Assembly (NCBI GenBank): GCA_963580285.1 | Contig: OY757023.1 | Span: forward strand, 124,053,440 to 124,117,439 | DNA length: 64,000 bases | Source: Lucinisca nassula | Lineage: Eukaryota; Mollusca; Bivalvia; Lucinida; Lucinidae | Direction of reading: 5' to 3' | Notes under the pieces: generated by a model | Databases searched by the model: none | What the model was told of the DNA's origin: nothing | Seen by the model: the letters and a program-made list of their open reading frames with translations, nothing else | Position numbers and translations under genes: made by a program | Shown here: in pieces, positions 53,074-63,728 of the stretch | Numbering within the stretch: position 1 is the stretch's first letter | Layout of the letters: every line of letters starts with the position of its first letter

Positions 53074-53166
53074 AGCATTCTACATAAATCTACAGCGGGC
53101 CGTTAGCGGCCCGTCAGGGTAGCTGACGGGCCGCTAACGGCCCGCTGTAGATTTATGTAGAATGCT
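53074..53166. repeat. Perfect hairpin, 43-bp arms, 7-base loop
   Basis: 53074-53116 and 53124-53166 are exact reverse complements with no mismatch, around loop GGGTAGC. The apex side is GC-rich ('gcgggccgttagcggcccg') and the base AT-rich. Confidence 0.95.
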
Positions 53167-53195
53167 AGCATGGTAATGACGCACTACGTACATGT

Positions 53196-53498
53196 TGGTC
53201 CCGCCCATCAGGGCTTGGAGAAATAAAATGGGCTGCATGATGCTTCCATGCAGAGCTGAAAACGACCGCACATGAGTACTGGTAAACAGCTTAGAAGATC
53301 TAAGCCTGTCCAGGCAAAGTGGTGCGAGTCGGACCGTCCATGCATATCAACCCTTTTGGTTTCATTCGGCGGCAGGGTTTGAGATGTCATTTCATCTCAA
53401 TGTCGGATATAAGTCCCACAAAATTGGAAGCAACGTCTTCAAAATGACCTAAATAGTGTTGACTAGGACGTTAAACCTCAAAGCAAACAAACAAAAAA
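53196..53498 (+). mobile_element. SINE R1 with 15-bp target duplication
   Basis: GCACTACGTACATGT (53181-53195) and GCACTACGCACATGT (53499-53513) flank it with one mismatch. 'gtcccgcccatcagggcttgg' to the CAAA tail. Confidence 0.92.
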
Positions 53499-53513
53499 GC
53501 ACTACGCACATGT

Positions 53514-53896
53514 ATGTCGCACGGGTGTGTTATCGTATAGAGCGCGTCTACAGCAAATCTTGAAGGGCCCACAAAAATACCGTTTACCATTTTGACTTGA
53601 AAAAAATCTCGAAACGCAAGACTTGCTGTGATAAGATTATAAATTTTATCCAATCTTTAAAGCACTCAGCTTTTGAATTCATGAATAATAATGAGATTTC
53701 AATACCTGCTTAACTGGTACAATCTAGATTTTGACAGTGCATTTCAAATTATTTATGATGCATATAATTGAATAATGAATGCAGTACTAGACTTTATTGA
53801 GCAGACCCTAATCAACAACAGTGCGTATAATTCATTGATAAAGGTAGTACTTGTACACCTTCCCATCATTATGTACGAAACACACCCGTGCGACAT
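53514..53896. mobile_element. 383-bp element with about 18-bp TIRs
   Basis: ATGTCGCACGGGTGTGTT (53514-53531) and its complement (53879-53896). The end word 'cgcacgggt(a/g)tgttatcgta' also appears at 53044-53064, before the hairpin, so a related end lies there too. The interior is AT-rich and non-coding. Confidence 0.78.
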
Positions 53897-53911
53897 GGTG
53901 CATTTTTTCAC

Positions 53912-54075
53912 ATCTCAAACATAGGTTGTGGGTGTTCGTTAGAACCGCCTCATTGAGGCGGTTCTAACGAGTACCCACAACCTATGTCGGAGCAGAAATA
54001 TGAAAAATAACGTTTACCCCCGTAAACCCCAGTTTCCTCTATATAAAACGGGATTCAGAGGGCGTGTTAATTTCA
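53912..54075. mobile_element. Palindromic element P1
   Basis: Near-perfect palindrome 'aggttgtgggtgttcgttag...ctaacgagtacccacaacct' with 'ggagcagaaatatgaaaaa' and 'gtaaaccccagttt' wings. Confidence 0.82.
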
Positions 54076-54135
54076 CAGACTTATGTTGTTTATATGTGTT
54101 GCGAGTGCTAAAACGGCGTCTCTCCCATCTTTTAA

Positions 54136-54270
54136 TATGATAATAATTGTTTGATATTTTCCTCAGTTCCAATAAAGGGCCACATGTGGGAACGGAAGGG
54201 CAGGTGTTTTTTTTTTTTTTTTTTTTTTCCGGGTAGTGAATATCTTGGAAGGGCCGTAACACCAAAATAA
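54136..54270 (+). mobile_element. SINE B tail with poly-T expansion
   Basis: 'gggaacggaagggcaggtg', a T-run of over 20 bases (54205-54229), then 'ccgggtagtgaatatcttggaagggccgtaacacc'. Body and tail of SINE B. Confidence 0.65.
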
Positions 54271-54279
54271 AAAGAATCA

Positions 54280-54420
54280 TATAAAGATCGTGGGTGCTCG
54301 TTCACTGAGTCGGTCCAAACGAGTACCCGCAATCTATGTTTTTGAACACAAAAAGACCCCTTTTCCTCTATTTAAAATGGGGTTAGAGGGGCGTTCATTG
54401 CACGGACTTGGTAACATTAT
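54280..54420. mobile_element. Palindromic element P1, partial
   Basis: 'agatcgtgggtgctcgtt...aacgagtacccgcaatctatg' with 'cctctatttaaaatggggttagagggg'. Confidence 0.7.
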
Positions 54421-54573
54421 GTTAATTTATAACCCAGAAGTTTGATATTTGGCCAAAGCTTCATGCAGTGGACCTATGCCAAGAATACTCAAGTTATATT
54501 AAGCCCTTCGGCCAAAAATGGCTTCGCTCAGAGGCCCACATATTTTATATAGGCTTATATAAGAAACCATTAA

Positions 54574-55470
54574 ACAAGAGGTTCACGATGGCCCTGAATT
54601 GCTCACCTGATTTCAAGATGTCACATAGCTTCTGAAAGTCATGTGGGTGACAGCCATTCCATGAGCTCTGGCAGTCATTTAGCTCATTGGGGTAAAACCA
54701 TTTAGCTACTTTGGTTGAGGGTCACTTAATCAACACTCCTGTGAAGTTTAAATGAAATTGGACTAAGGGTATAGGACAAGTTTTCGCTAAAATATAATGT
54801 CTATTTTAGCTCTAGCAGCCATCTTGCTCACCGGAGTGGAATCATTTTAGCTCTTTTGGAATAGGGTCACCAAAATAACATTCCAGTGAAATTTGAATCA
54901 AATTAGCCCAAGGGTTTAGAAGTTCATATTTGAAGCAAATTCACGACGTTTTTTTCTATTGTTAGCTCTGGCAGCCATTTTGCCAACCAAAGCTGGAACC
55001 GATTAGCTATTTTGGTAGAGGGACAACTAGGTAACATTCCTATTAAGTTTGAATCAATTTGGTTCAATGATTTAGGAGTTCGCATTTGATGCAAATTTAC
55101 AACGTTTTTTTCTATTTTTAGCTCTAGTGGCCATTTTGCTCATGGGAGCGGAACCTCACGTTCCTGTGAAGGTTGAATCAAATTGTCCCAAGGGTTTGGG
55201 AGGAGTTCACATTTAAAGCAAATTTTTTACGTTTTCTATTTATAGCTCTGGTGGCCATTTTGCTCATCGGAGCGGAACCGTTTCAACTAATTTCTTAGAG
55301 GTTCACTTATGCAACATTCCTATGAAGTTTGAGTTGAAGTTTGAAGAATTGTTTTCTATTTTTAGCTCTGGCTACCATCTTGTTCATCAGAGCGGAACGC
55401 GTTTAGTAATTTTGGTAGGGAGCCACCTAGGCAACATCCCTGTGAAGTTTATATAATAGTCGCAAAAGAA
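54574..55470 (-). mobile_element. Helentron-like element, opposite orientation, start intact
   Basis: Starts ACAAGAGGTTCACGATGGCC, the reverse of CTCTTGT, preceded by A. Units of about 150 bp follow ('tttttctatttttagctctggcagccattttgctcat', 'ggaac(c)gttta', 'tgaagtttgaat'). No terminal GGTGAGCT was found, so its other end is lost or rearranged. Confidence 0.65.
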
Positions 55471-55499
55471 TTGTTCACGTGCTATAAGTAAGTACACTG

Positions 55500-55794
55500 T
55501 GAATTATCTATGGCTTAATATGACGTCAGAGATATATTGACCAATAGCTCGCTTATGCCCCGGGTGCAGTTCCGACACCTGCAAAGATCATGTAAGGCGG
55601 ATACACTTCTTTATGAAAATGTAAAAAAAAATACTGTTATACCGAAATTAAAACGAGGATGACAGTTTTCCTTAGGGCCACCATTGTATATGTCTAATGA
55701 TGACGTCATAGATATATTGACCGTTAGCTCGCTTAGGCACAGAGTGCAGTTCTGACACCTGCCCGGATCAAGCATGGTATGTATTTCGTTTTAA
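55500..55794. repeat. About 165-bp unit, tandem; second unit split
   Basis: Unit 1 (about 55518-55690) and unit 2 (from about 55693) share 'gacgtcagagatatattgacc', 'agctcgctta' and 'cacctgc'. Unit 2 is cut at 55794 and resumes at 57600 ('aaaatgcaaaaaaatactgttatacc'). Confidence 0.85.
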
Positions 55795-57599
55795 GGTTCC
55801 TCAATACAGTTATATATCTATATTTGAGGTACTGAAAAAATCATATTTGCAAATAATTACCCCAAAAGATCAGATGGTATTCCATGTAAATGTAAGAATA
55901 TCGAAGCCAAATATTTTTATTTGAAAGTCACCATTTTAGTAATTTATTGCATTTTTCCTTGGTTTTGCAAAAAAAAAATGATATCTCAATCCACAGGACC
56001 ACAGTGTGTAAAATACTATCATAGAAATGTGGCTCAAAGTTGCTTTTAGGTACTGCAACAGAGGAATTTCAAGTAAAATACCTAAGTAGTACTGAAAATT
56101 AATGATTCCCAAAAATTAAAAAAATGTAATTATCTCCCTGGTACTGTTTTAAATTCAGTGTATGGTAGCCAAAAATGACCAGTTCTACCAATTATGCAAC
56201 AAGCTCATTGATTGGGTTGAGGTGTTGAAATCTCTTGCATTTAGCTTGTAAAATGATTGCCCTTCTTTGGTGCTTTCAGTTATTCATTTTATATATTTCA
56301 GTCATGCAGTTTATAACAATTCATGCAATCACTGCACCAAAGTTTCACTGTGTTACTGATTGTGTTTACAGGATGGGTGGTTTGATACTTGTTAAATCAA
56401 AAACCAAAAATTGAAATTAAGAGAAGCCAACAGTTTATCCCCATATTTGAACGGAAGGACTGAAAGCAGCCTGTGCAGCACCAGAAACTTTGTTCAACTG
56501 CAAATAACTGAAATGGTATAGAAATGATTTTTACCCATTGATTTGTTACATTGGTTCACATGAGCCACCATAAACAAATCTGTGATTTTTTGACAGGTGA
56601 ACTTCTGGACAACACAAAGGTTATATTTATCTAATCTATTAAATGATCTGCTGTGTCACCTACTTACCAATGTGTAGGCTGGTTAAAACTCACAGAAGCC
56701 CAATGCATGTAATATGTTTTGATGAAAAAAGCTTCAAAAATCTCTTTTTGTCAATGTGTTTACTTGTAGCCGCACCGAACAACACAACCCGGACAATGTT
56801 ACACATAAAAATAGTTCGGAAAATGAATGCATACTTTTCATAAATTAACAAACAAATTATGTTAGAAAGTACCTGAAATTAGTTGCAAGACAGTTTCAAA
56901 TATGAATATTACGTTTTAAATTAAAAACAATGGTGTACCATTGTTATTTTTGGGAAATTAGTTCCAAGGCGTATGAATACAATTTTAGTTGGCAAGATGG
57001 ATATCTCCTCAATTTGACAGCTATAATAATTTATCAGTGATGACAGGCTTCCAAGATAGGCGATGTCATAATGCTGTATGCAGGGAGAAGGCTACATAGC
57101 TGAATTTTCAAGGTATATTCATTGATGATGGGCAAAATAAAATGTGGTATGCATAAATGATGAAATCTGAGCATTCAGATTTACCGCAAAAAAAAAAAAA
57201 AAAAAAGAAGATGGAGGCGCCCATGAAGAAAAACATGACGAAGTTTTTTTTTCTGGTTTTCAATTTATGTAGGCTTTTTGATAGAAAACTTGGTCCGAGT
57301 CGCTAGTATTATTTGATGTGAACTATTGATCTGCAGCTGTTTTAGTAACTTGTAAAAAGACTAGAAAGCAGTTTCATTTTTTTCCTGGTAAAAGTGAAAA
57401 ATACAGAATTGCATTTATTTTCAAAGGCACAGAGATGTTGCTAATGCAAGAAAGTACTTGCTGTAATAACCGTGGTACCTCCAGACCGTTTTCTTAAAAG
57501 ACAGGCACTTTAAATGGAAATCAGGATCATATTTAGGGAAAACAAATAACATGCAAATCTCACACCTATATTTTACTTGTGCAAATGTATTGAGGAACC
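55795..57599. mobile_element. 1805-bp TTAA-flanked element
   Basis: GGTTCCTCAATACA (55795-55808) and its exact complement (57586-57599) with TTAA outside both (55791-55794, 57600-57603). The host is the second copy of a tandem unit whose first copy is uninterrupted. The interior is AT-rich, with poly-A at about 57187-57206 and no frame above 90 codons, so no transposase. TTAA is typical of piggyBac, but ends starting GG are not. Confidence 0.85.
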
Positions 57600-57868
57600 T
57601 TAAGAAAATGCAAAAAAATACTGTTATACCGAGAGTAAAACGAAAAAGAAAAAAATTCCTACGGCCACCCATGTACATTTCAAATTTCATGCTCAGTTGG
57701 GTTGAGCATGTAAAAAAAAGTTTTATAAACTTGGGGCCGTTGGTATTTGGTATACGGCTTCGTCCAGTGGACCTCTGCCAAGATTATTCAAATTATAGCA
57801 CTAGAGCCAAACAAGGGCCCGCGTGTTTTTACATAGAACTTTACTAAATCCGTAACCCGTAGCTTAAG
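57600..57868. repeat. End of split unit, then dispersed repeat
   Basis: 57600-57675 completes the interrupted unit. 57690-57715 is a small hairpin ('catgctcagttgggttgagcatg'). 57755-57850 resembles 54460-54570 and 7110-7200. Confidence 0.65.
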
Positions 57869-58224
57869 CCCCTGTCACACTATGCCGCGTTTTCACTGCG
57901 ATGGGACGGCCTTGTTTAATTTTTCAGAACGCCGCGAGATCGCGAGAAATATGGGATATTTTTGTGAACATGGACCTGTCATGGCGTCCCTACAACGACC
58001 AAGACGTTGCTACGGAGCTTACATGGCGATCTCTCGCGATCCTGCGGCGTTCTTGATGGCGATTGTATGCGTTCTCACGGCGCTTCCTCTGCGCTTTTAC
58101 GGCGCTCACAATGCGTGCACTGCGCTTTTACGGCGCTCTCAATGCGTACACTGCGCTTTAACAGCGCTCACGTGTTGAAGACGTTCTCAAAGTGTAAACA
58201 GACATCTTCATCAGTCGAACAGTT

Positions 58225-58810
58225 TTGTTTGATTTGAGGTTTAACGTCCCATCAACACATTATAGGTCATTTTGGAGACGTTGCTTCTAATTTTGTGGGA
58301 CTTTACCCGACATTGACCGGCCCCGATAGCTCAGTTGGTAGAGTGTCCGCTCCGGGGAACGGGAGGTCTCGGGTTCGATCCCGGGCCGCGACATACCAAA
58401 GTCGTTAAAAATGGTACTAGTTGCTCCTCGTTTGGCACTCAGATTTACAGGGTAGAGCTAGGACTGGTCGATCCAGTGTCAGGATAATGTGACTGGGTGT
58501 GGTATCATGTAATGTGTCTGGGACATGATACTTCAGTGAGGCAGCACTATAAACGTGAGCATTGAGCTCCCTGTCGCAACCAGACACCGTCGTGATATGA
58601 CTGAAAAATTGTTGAAAGCGACGTTAAACCCGAATTCACACACACACACTACCCGACATTGAGACGAAATGGCATCTCAATCTCTGTCACCCAATGAAAC
58701 TAATAGGGTTAATAAGCACGGATTGTCCGACTCGCGCCCCTTTGCCTGGGCAAGCTTAGATCCCCTAAGCGGTTTACCAGTATACTCCTGTGCCGTCGGA
58801 AGCAAGTCCA
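58225..58810 (-). mobile_element. SINE R1 split by SINE C
   Basis: R1 parts at 58225-58316 and 58650-58810 (minus strand) are separated by SINE C. Confidence 0.88.
58317..58649 (+). mobile_element. SINE C, complete, nested, 13-bp target duplication
   Basis: tRNA-like head ('ccgatagctcagttggtagagtg', B-box 'gggttcgatccc'), a body of about 230 bp, conserved end 'attgttgaaagcgacgttaaac' and (CA)n. TACCCGACATTGA occurs at 58304-58316 and 58650-58662 but once in uninterrupted R1. Confidence 0.93.
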
Positions 58811-58938
58811 ACGCAATTACCGCAAGCAGGAGCAAGTCCACCGCCATTACCTTACCCGGAATGAGTCACCTCAGAAGTAGGTTTTTCGGGACAGTACACA
58901 ATCAAACTCTACTCTAGCCACTGTTTATACAATCGGGC

Positions 58939-59255
58939 GGCCCCTCCCATCGGGACTGGATGAAATAGATGGGCTGCATGATGCTTCCACGCAGAGCTGA
59001 AACCGACCTCACACGAGTACTGGTAAACCGCTTAGAGGATCTAAGCCTGTCCAGGCAAAGCGGTGCGAGATACGTGCAAAAACTCTTTTGGTGTAAAAAT
59101 GCTTATACGTGTAAACTCTATTGGTTTCATTGGGCGACAGGGCTTGAGAAGTCAATTCATCTCAAAGTCGGGTAAAAGTCCCACAAAATTGGAAGCAATG
59201 TCTACAAAATGACCTATGCAGTGTTGAGTGGGACGTTAAATATCAAATCAATCAA
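58939..59255 (+). mobile_element. SINE R1 copy
   Basis: 'cggcccctcccatcgggactgg' to 'gggacgttaaatatcaaatcaatcaatc', with a small insertion near 59075-59110. Confidence 0.85.
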
Positions 59256-59590
59256 TCAGTTAATCAATTATACAAGCGGAGCTTATATGGCGTTGTAGGA
59301 GACCTCTGTGCGCCACTGCCGAGCTCCTGTGGCGTTGTAGGAGACCTTACTGCGCTGCTATGGCAACCTTACGGCGACCTCCCTGCGCTCTGATCAGAAC
59401 GCCGAGCGACGTCGTTTGTTTTGAGCATGCTCAAAATGTGCGCCGTCGCTTGGCGTTCTATGTGATCCCAACGCGTCTACTGGCGACGCCACTGCGTTGC
59501 TACGGCGATGTTTGCGATCGTACTGCGCGCACCTCGGCGTTCTGCATTTTTCCTGGACGCCGTGAGAACGCAGTCCTGGTGTGACAGGGG

Positions 59591-59817
59591 TTTTTACATG
59601 CAACATGTAAGGGATGTAATCAATGCTGTCATGAATTATTTGTACTGGCAGATTGGCGCGCCCTTAAATGTTGATGACGAGAAAAAGGGACTTATGGCGG
59701 ATGTTCACGAGATGAATCGTCTATTCAGTGACTCCTTCCTAACTACCCACATCCATCTCAACCTACCCAATCCCATTCTTCTTATTCGCTAGTTCATGGT
59801 TTTCAACACATTAGATA
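59591..59817. other. No recognisable gene
   Basis: Part of a 94-residue plus frame (59508-59792) that begins inside the TIR element. The non-repeat part has nothing I recognise. Confidence 0.4.
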
Positions 59818-60060
59818 ACAAGAGGGCCACCTAACCCTGAATCGCTCACTTGATTACTTAAGGAAGATTCTTGTGAAGTTTGAATGAAATTGGACTAAAT
59901 GTATAATAGTTGTCGTTTAAAGATTTTTCTATTTCAGATCTGGCGACCATCTTCTCCATAAAAGCATAACTGTTATGGCTATTTTGGCAGAGTGTCACAT
60001 AAGCAACGTTCCTATGGAGCTTGATCAAAATTTGCGCATCAAAGACATGCTACAGATACG
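59818..60060 (-). mobile_element. Helentron-like end fragment
   Basis: ACAAGAGGGCCACCTAACCC then 'gaagtttgaatgaaattggactaa' as in the 54.6-kb element; truncated. Confidence 0.6.
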
Positions 60061-60169
60061 AGAATTCCGCGGAAAGCGGCGTCGTACCTGCTGAGGTGAA
60101 AGTAACAGGTGCCACAATCATAACATAGTTATTATACCCGCTGTATTGAAAAAAAAGTAAAAAAACAAA

Positions 60170-60600
60170 CAACAAAAAACGTGTATATTAGTTTCATCAC
60201 GGGTGTCCGTCCGGACGTCCGTCCTTCCGTCTGTCACGTTTCTTGTGAATGCAACTCCTTTTTTATATCTTGGCCTAGGATGACCAGACTTGGTACACAC
60301 ATTGCTTAGGGACTGCAGATGTGCATGAAGCTGTCAGAATTTTTACCTGAACCCCCCCCCCCCCCCCCCCCGGGTCACGGAGTGAGGTCAAAGGTCAAAT
60401 TTCCAAGAAAAGGCTTGTGAATGTAACTTCTTTTTTCTTGGTCTACGGTGACTAAACTTGGTACACACATTGCTTAGGGACTGCAGATGTGCATGAAAGT
60501 GTCGGGATTTTGACCTGGCCAATGGGGTCACGGGGTGAGGTCAAAGGTCAAATTTCCAAGAAAAGGTTCTCAATTGGTCTATACCGTGTACAGATGCATT
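60170..60600. repeat. Array with about 175-bp units
   Basis: Follows '(TCCG)n' at 60205-60230. 'cttggtacacacattgcttagggactgcagatgtgcatg' and 'gaggtcaaaggtcaaatttccaagaaaagg' occur twice. A C-run lies at 60352-60371. Confidence 0.8.
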
Positions 60601-60659
60601 GTTAAGTGTGTTGTCCATAGAAAAAGCGGGTTTGCGATGGTGCACCATCGACATAGTGG

Positions 60660-61985
60660 TCTAGTTAAAAAGTTAATTAATTCTTAGCAGTTGATAGTTG
60701 ACGAAAAATGTGTACAAGTCACGGGATCAAAAAATATAGGTCGTCGTCAGATCAAGGCACCTGCCACATCAGTACAACAAGGAGAAGCACTATGCAAGGT
60801 TTGGTGGTTGTAGGCCTTTTATTTGAGGACACAGCAAATATTGTTGACATACAATGTGTCAATTTCACTGGAGTGCATTATAAAGGCCATGGTCACCAGA
60901 TCAAGGAACCTGCTGAGTCAGTAAATGTAGGAGAAGCACCATGCAAGATTTGGTTGTTAATTGCCTTATAGTTAAGAAGATACGGAATTTCAACGCAAAA
61001 TGTGTAAAAGTCACTAGAATGCAAACAAAATAGGTCAAGGTCAATGGGTGAAGGTACCTGCAGATTCAGTACACCTAGGACAAGCACAATGCAAGACTTG
61101 GTGGTTGTAAGTTTTCATTTGAGGAGATCTGGAACATCGACGCAAATTGTATCAAAGTCACTGGAGCGTAAAATATAGGTCAGGGTCACCAGGTCAAGGT
61201 ACCTGCAGAGTGAGTAAATCTAGGCGAAGCATTATGCAAGATTTGATGGCTTTAGGCCTTTTATTTGTGTAGATCTGGAAGATCGATGTACAGTCGAACT
61301 TCAATGGCTCGGACACCTTTGGGACCTCGAAAATCTGTTCGAGACAGGGGTAGTTCGAGCCACTGAGATTACTGTCAGGAGGCATAACGAGATACTTTCT
61401 GACATCTTTTAGGTGTTCTATAATGAAAATGTATGTTGTGTGTACTCATTAGAATCGCCTCATCGAGGCGATTCTAATGAGTACACACAGCATACATTTG
61501 CAAGATAAAAGACCAAAATCTCCTTAATTATCCCACACTATTTCTTATGTAGAGGATTTCGCTAGGGGCTCAAGAACATGTTCGACACATCAGTGGTAAA
61601 CGAGCCATCGGTGTTCGAGCCATCGAAGTTCTACTGTAACTTGTGTCAAAGTCACTGGAACGTAATATATATGTCAAGGTAACCAGGTCAAGGTACCTAC
61701 ATAGTCAGTTAATCAAAGCGAAGCACTGTGCAAGATTTGATGGTTGTAGGCTTTTCATTTGAGGAGATCTGGAACATCTATGTAAAAATGTGTCAAAGTC
61801 ATTGGAGCGTAAAATATCGGTCAAGGTCACCAGGTTAAGGTACTTGATGAGTCAGTACAGCCTGGAGAAGCACTATGAAAGATTTGATGTTTGTAGGCCT
61901 TTCATTTGAGGAGATCTGGAACATCAACGTGAATTGTGTCAAAGTCACTGGAGCGAAAAATATAGGTCAAGGTGACTGCTATTGT
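60660..61985. repeat. Array with about 165-bp units, interrupted by a MITE
   Basis: Units carry 'ggtcaaggtcaccaggtcaaggtacctg', 'gcactatgcaagatttgatgg', 'ggcctttcatttgaggagatctggaac' and 'tgtgtcaaagtcactgg'. The pogo-like MITE at 61291-61636 splits one unit at 'gatcgatgTA / acttgtgtcaaag'. Confidence 0.85.
61291..61636. mobile_element. 346-bp pogo-like MITE nested in array
   Basis: CAGTCGAACTTCAATGGCTC...CGAAGTTCTACTG with TA at 61289-61290 and 61637-61638. Removing it and one TA gives a normal array unit. The central palindrome at about 61432-61500 is perfect. Confidence 0.93.
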
Positions 61986-62640
61986 TAGCCCAATCTGACA
62001 CACTTTCCAACTTGTCCGAGAATTTATGCATGCCATTCTTATCTGCTAGTTTCATTTAGATCCGACAAAAAATAAAGAAGCTACACGCTTCACAAGGTCC
62101 AAAATGGCAATTTTTCAGAATCAAGGGGACGTAACTCTGCTACTGTCGGTCCGATCTGGTCCATTTTCGAAATGCATGTTCTTGTAATCTGCAAATTTTA
62201 TAAAACTAAATGTAGAAGCTACGCTGTTCATGTCCAAAATGGACATTTTTGAAAATCAAAGGGAGGTAACTCATCTATAATTGGTCATATCTGATCCATT
62301 TTCCAACGTGTTTGATATTTTATGCATGTCATTGTTATATGCAAGTGTCATTAAGACCAGACAAGGTCACAAGGTCAAAAATGGACATTTTTCAGAATCG
62401 AGGGGACGTGCATGTAACCCTGCTACTGTTGGTCCGATCTGATCCATTTTGGAACTCGTCCTAGATTTTATGCATGTAATTGTTATCTGCAAGTTTCGTA
62501 AAGATAAAAATATGAAAAGGTTAAAAATTGCCATTTTTGAAATCAAGGGGACATAACACAGCTATTATTGGTCTGATCTGACCCATTTTCAAACTTGTCT
62601 GACGTTTTAGGTAAGTCATTAATATGAAATAAAGGCACTG
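61986..62640. repeat. Array with about 150-bp units
   Basis: 'tggtc(c)gatctgatccattttc', 'atgcatgtcattgttatctgcaagtttc' and 'aaaatggacatttttcagaatc(a/g)aggggacgtaac' recur about four times. Confidence 0.82.
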
Positions 62641-63120
62641 CCTTTTGAGCAAACACACTCATTTACACCCTATCTATCTTCATATACTGAGTTTGTCATA
62701 TTTGGCTAAAAAGGAAGTGTGTGTGGGGGTGGGGTGGGGGGGGGGGCGGAGTCGTAGGATGAGTCCTTAAAACTATTTACAATCTGATTAACAGGTATAC
62801 TAAAACGCATACCTCTGAGTTCAAATCTATACTGTACGGTCTTTGAACTCCTATGCCGGTCTTTGAAGTCATATGCGGTCTTGGCATCAACCACAGATGA
62901 GGGAATATTATATGATGAATAGTTCTGGGGGGGGGGATGCTTTAGGGCGTCACTATAGGCCTGGTACCTACGGTATTGTGTGTAATTTACTTTTGATGCC
63001 TTTGTTTGAGTGGGTCGAGTATTTATCTTTATAGAGAGACACTATATCAGTGTACCTTATGGAGGACTTAGGTAATTAATCTTGGTGTAGATCATCAAAA
63101 AATACCAGTAGTGCTAGCGT
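62641..63120. other. No gene; poly-G tracts
   Basis: G-runs at 62726-62746 and 62926-62936; a local duplication 'ggtctttgaa(c/g)tc(c/a)tatgc' at 62838-62880. No coding signal. Confidence 0.5.
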
Positions 63121-63129
63121 GATTATTTA

Positions 63130-63400
63130 CTGAAAGCATAGTGGTTAGTGCACCTGCCTCTGATGCTAGAGTCCCTCGGTTCCATTCCAGGCAGTGAAAT
63201 AAAGTTTGTTATTCGAACATCATTTTAGGGATGAATGCCACATAGTGCACCGTCCTTCGGCTCGGGACATTAACTGGAGACTCCCTGAGCAGAAAGAATC
63301 ACCCCCTCTGCAGGTTAAAGATCATTACCGTAAAGTAGGCGTGTGTCCTGCAAATCTCAAGTGTATGAACACCTGCAAGTAATAGTCAAGTGTGACCTAA
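63130..63400 (+). mobile_element. Possible tRNA-headed SINE
   Basis: 63137-63200 has A-box-like 'gcatagtggttagtgcac' and B-box-like 'ggttccattcc' followed by 'gcagtgaaataaagtttg'. The stems pair poorly, so it is not a tRNA gene; the body and end are unclear. Confidence 0.45.
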
Positions 63401-63429
63401 TGCTGTAAGGAGATCGATCGATAGATATA

Positions 63430-63645
63430 TAGATTGATTCCTAATTCAGACCACCTTTGGAACTCTTCAAAAGTGGTCTTTAAGACCACGTTTGAACAGT
63501 TCTAAAGGTGCTCTCTGATCAGAGGACACTGTATGCAGAAAATACAATGAAAGAATAACTGTAGCTTACTAAATAGGCTTTTTAAGCAGGATAAGACTTA
63601 ATTTTATGTGGTCTTAATAGCTGAATTTTACTGTATAAACCACTT
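63430..63645. mobile_element. Palindromic element H3, copy 2
   Basis: 'cttcaaaagtggtctt-t-aagaccacgtttgaacag' hairpin at 63462-63500, outer 'cagaccacctttgg / aaaggtgctctctg', then 'taggctttttaagcaggataag' and 'gtggtcttaatagctgaattttactgta'. Confidence 0.78.
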
Positions 63646-63728
63646 ACAATGGATCCAGATCTTCCTGACCAACAGGGGCTAACCAGACCTGGTCACAGGC
63701 CTGATTACCACGATTGCCCCCAGCTGTA

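Larger units (their letters stand above)
57869..59590. mobile_element. 1722-bp element with CCCCTGTCACAC ends
   Basis: CCCCTGTCACAC-TA (57869-57882) faces GGTGTGACAGGGG (59578-59590). Its own DNA is unlike its surroundings: GC-rich with repeated 'gcgttctcac', 'ggcgct(c/t)', 'cgacgcc' words at 57880-58200 and 59260-59580. The middle is later insertions (two R1, one SINE C). The frames at 57882, 58007, 59360 and 59394 are translations of this GC-rich repeat. Confidence 0.72.

Noticed and set aside
59360..59606. Arg/Ala-rich frames of 70-74 residues
   Set aside because: They exist on both strands of a CG-rich repeated sequence inside a TIR element, so they are compositional.
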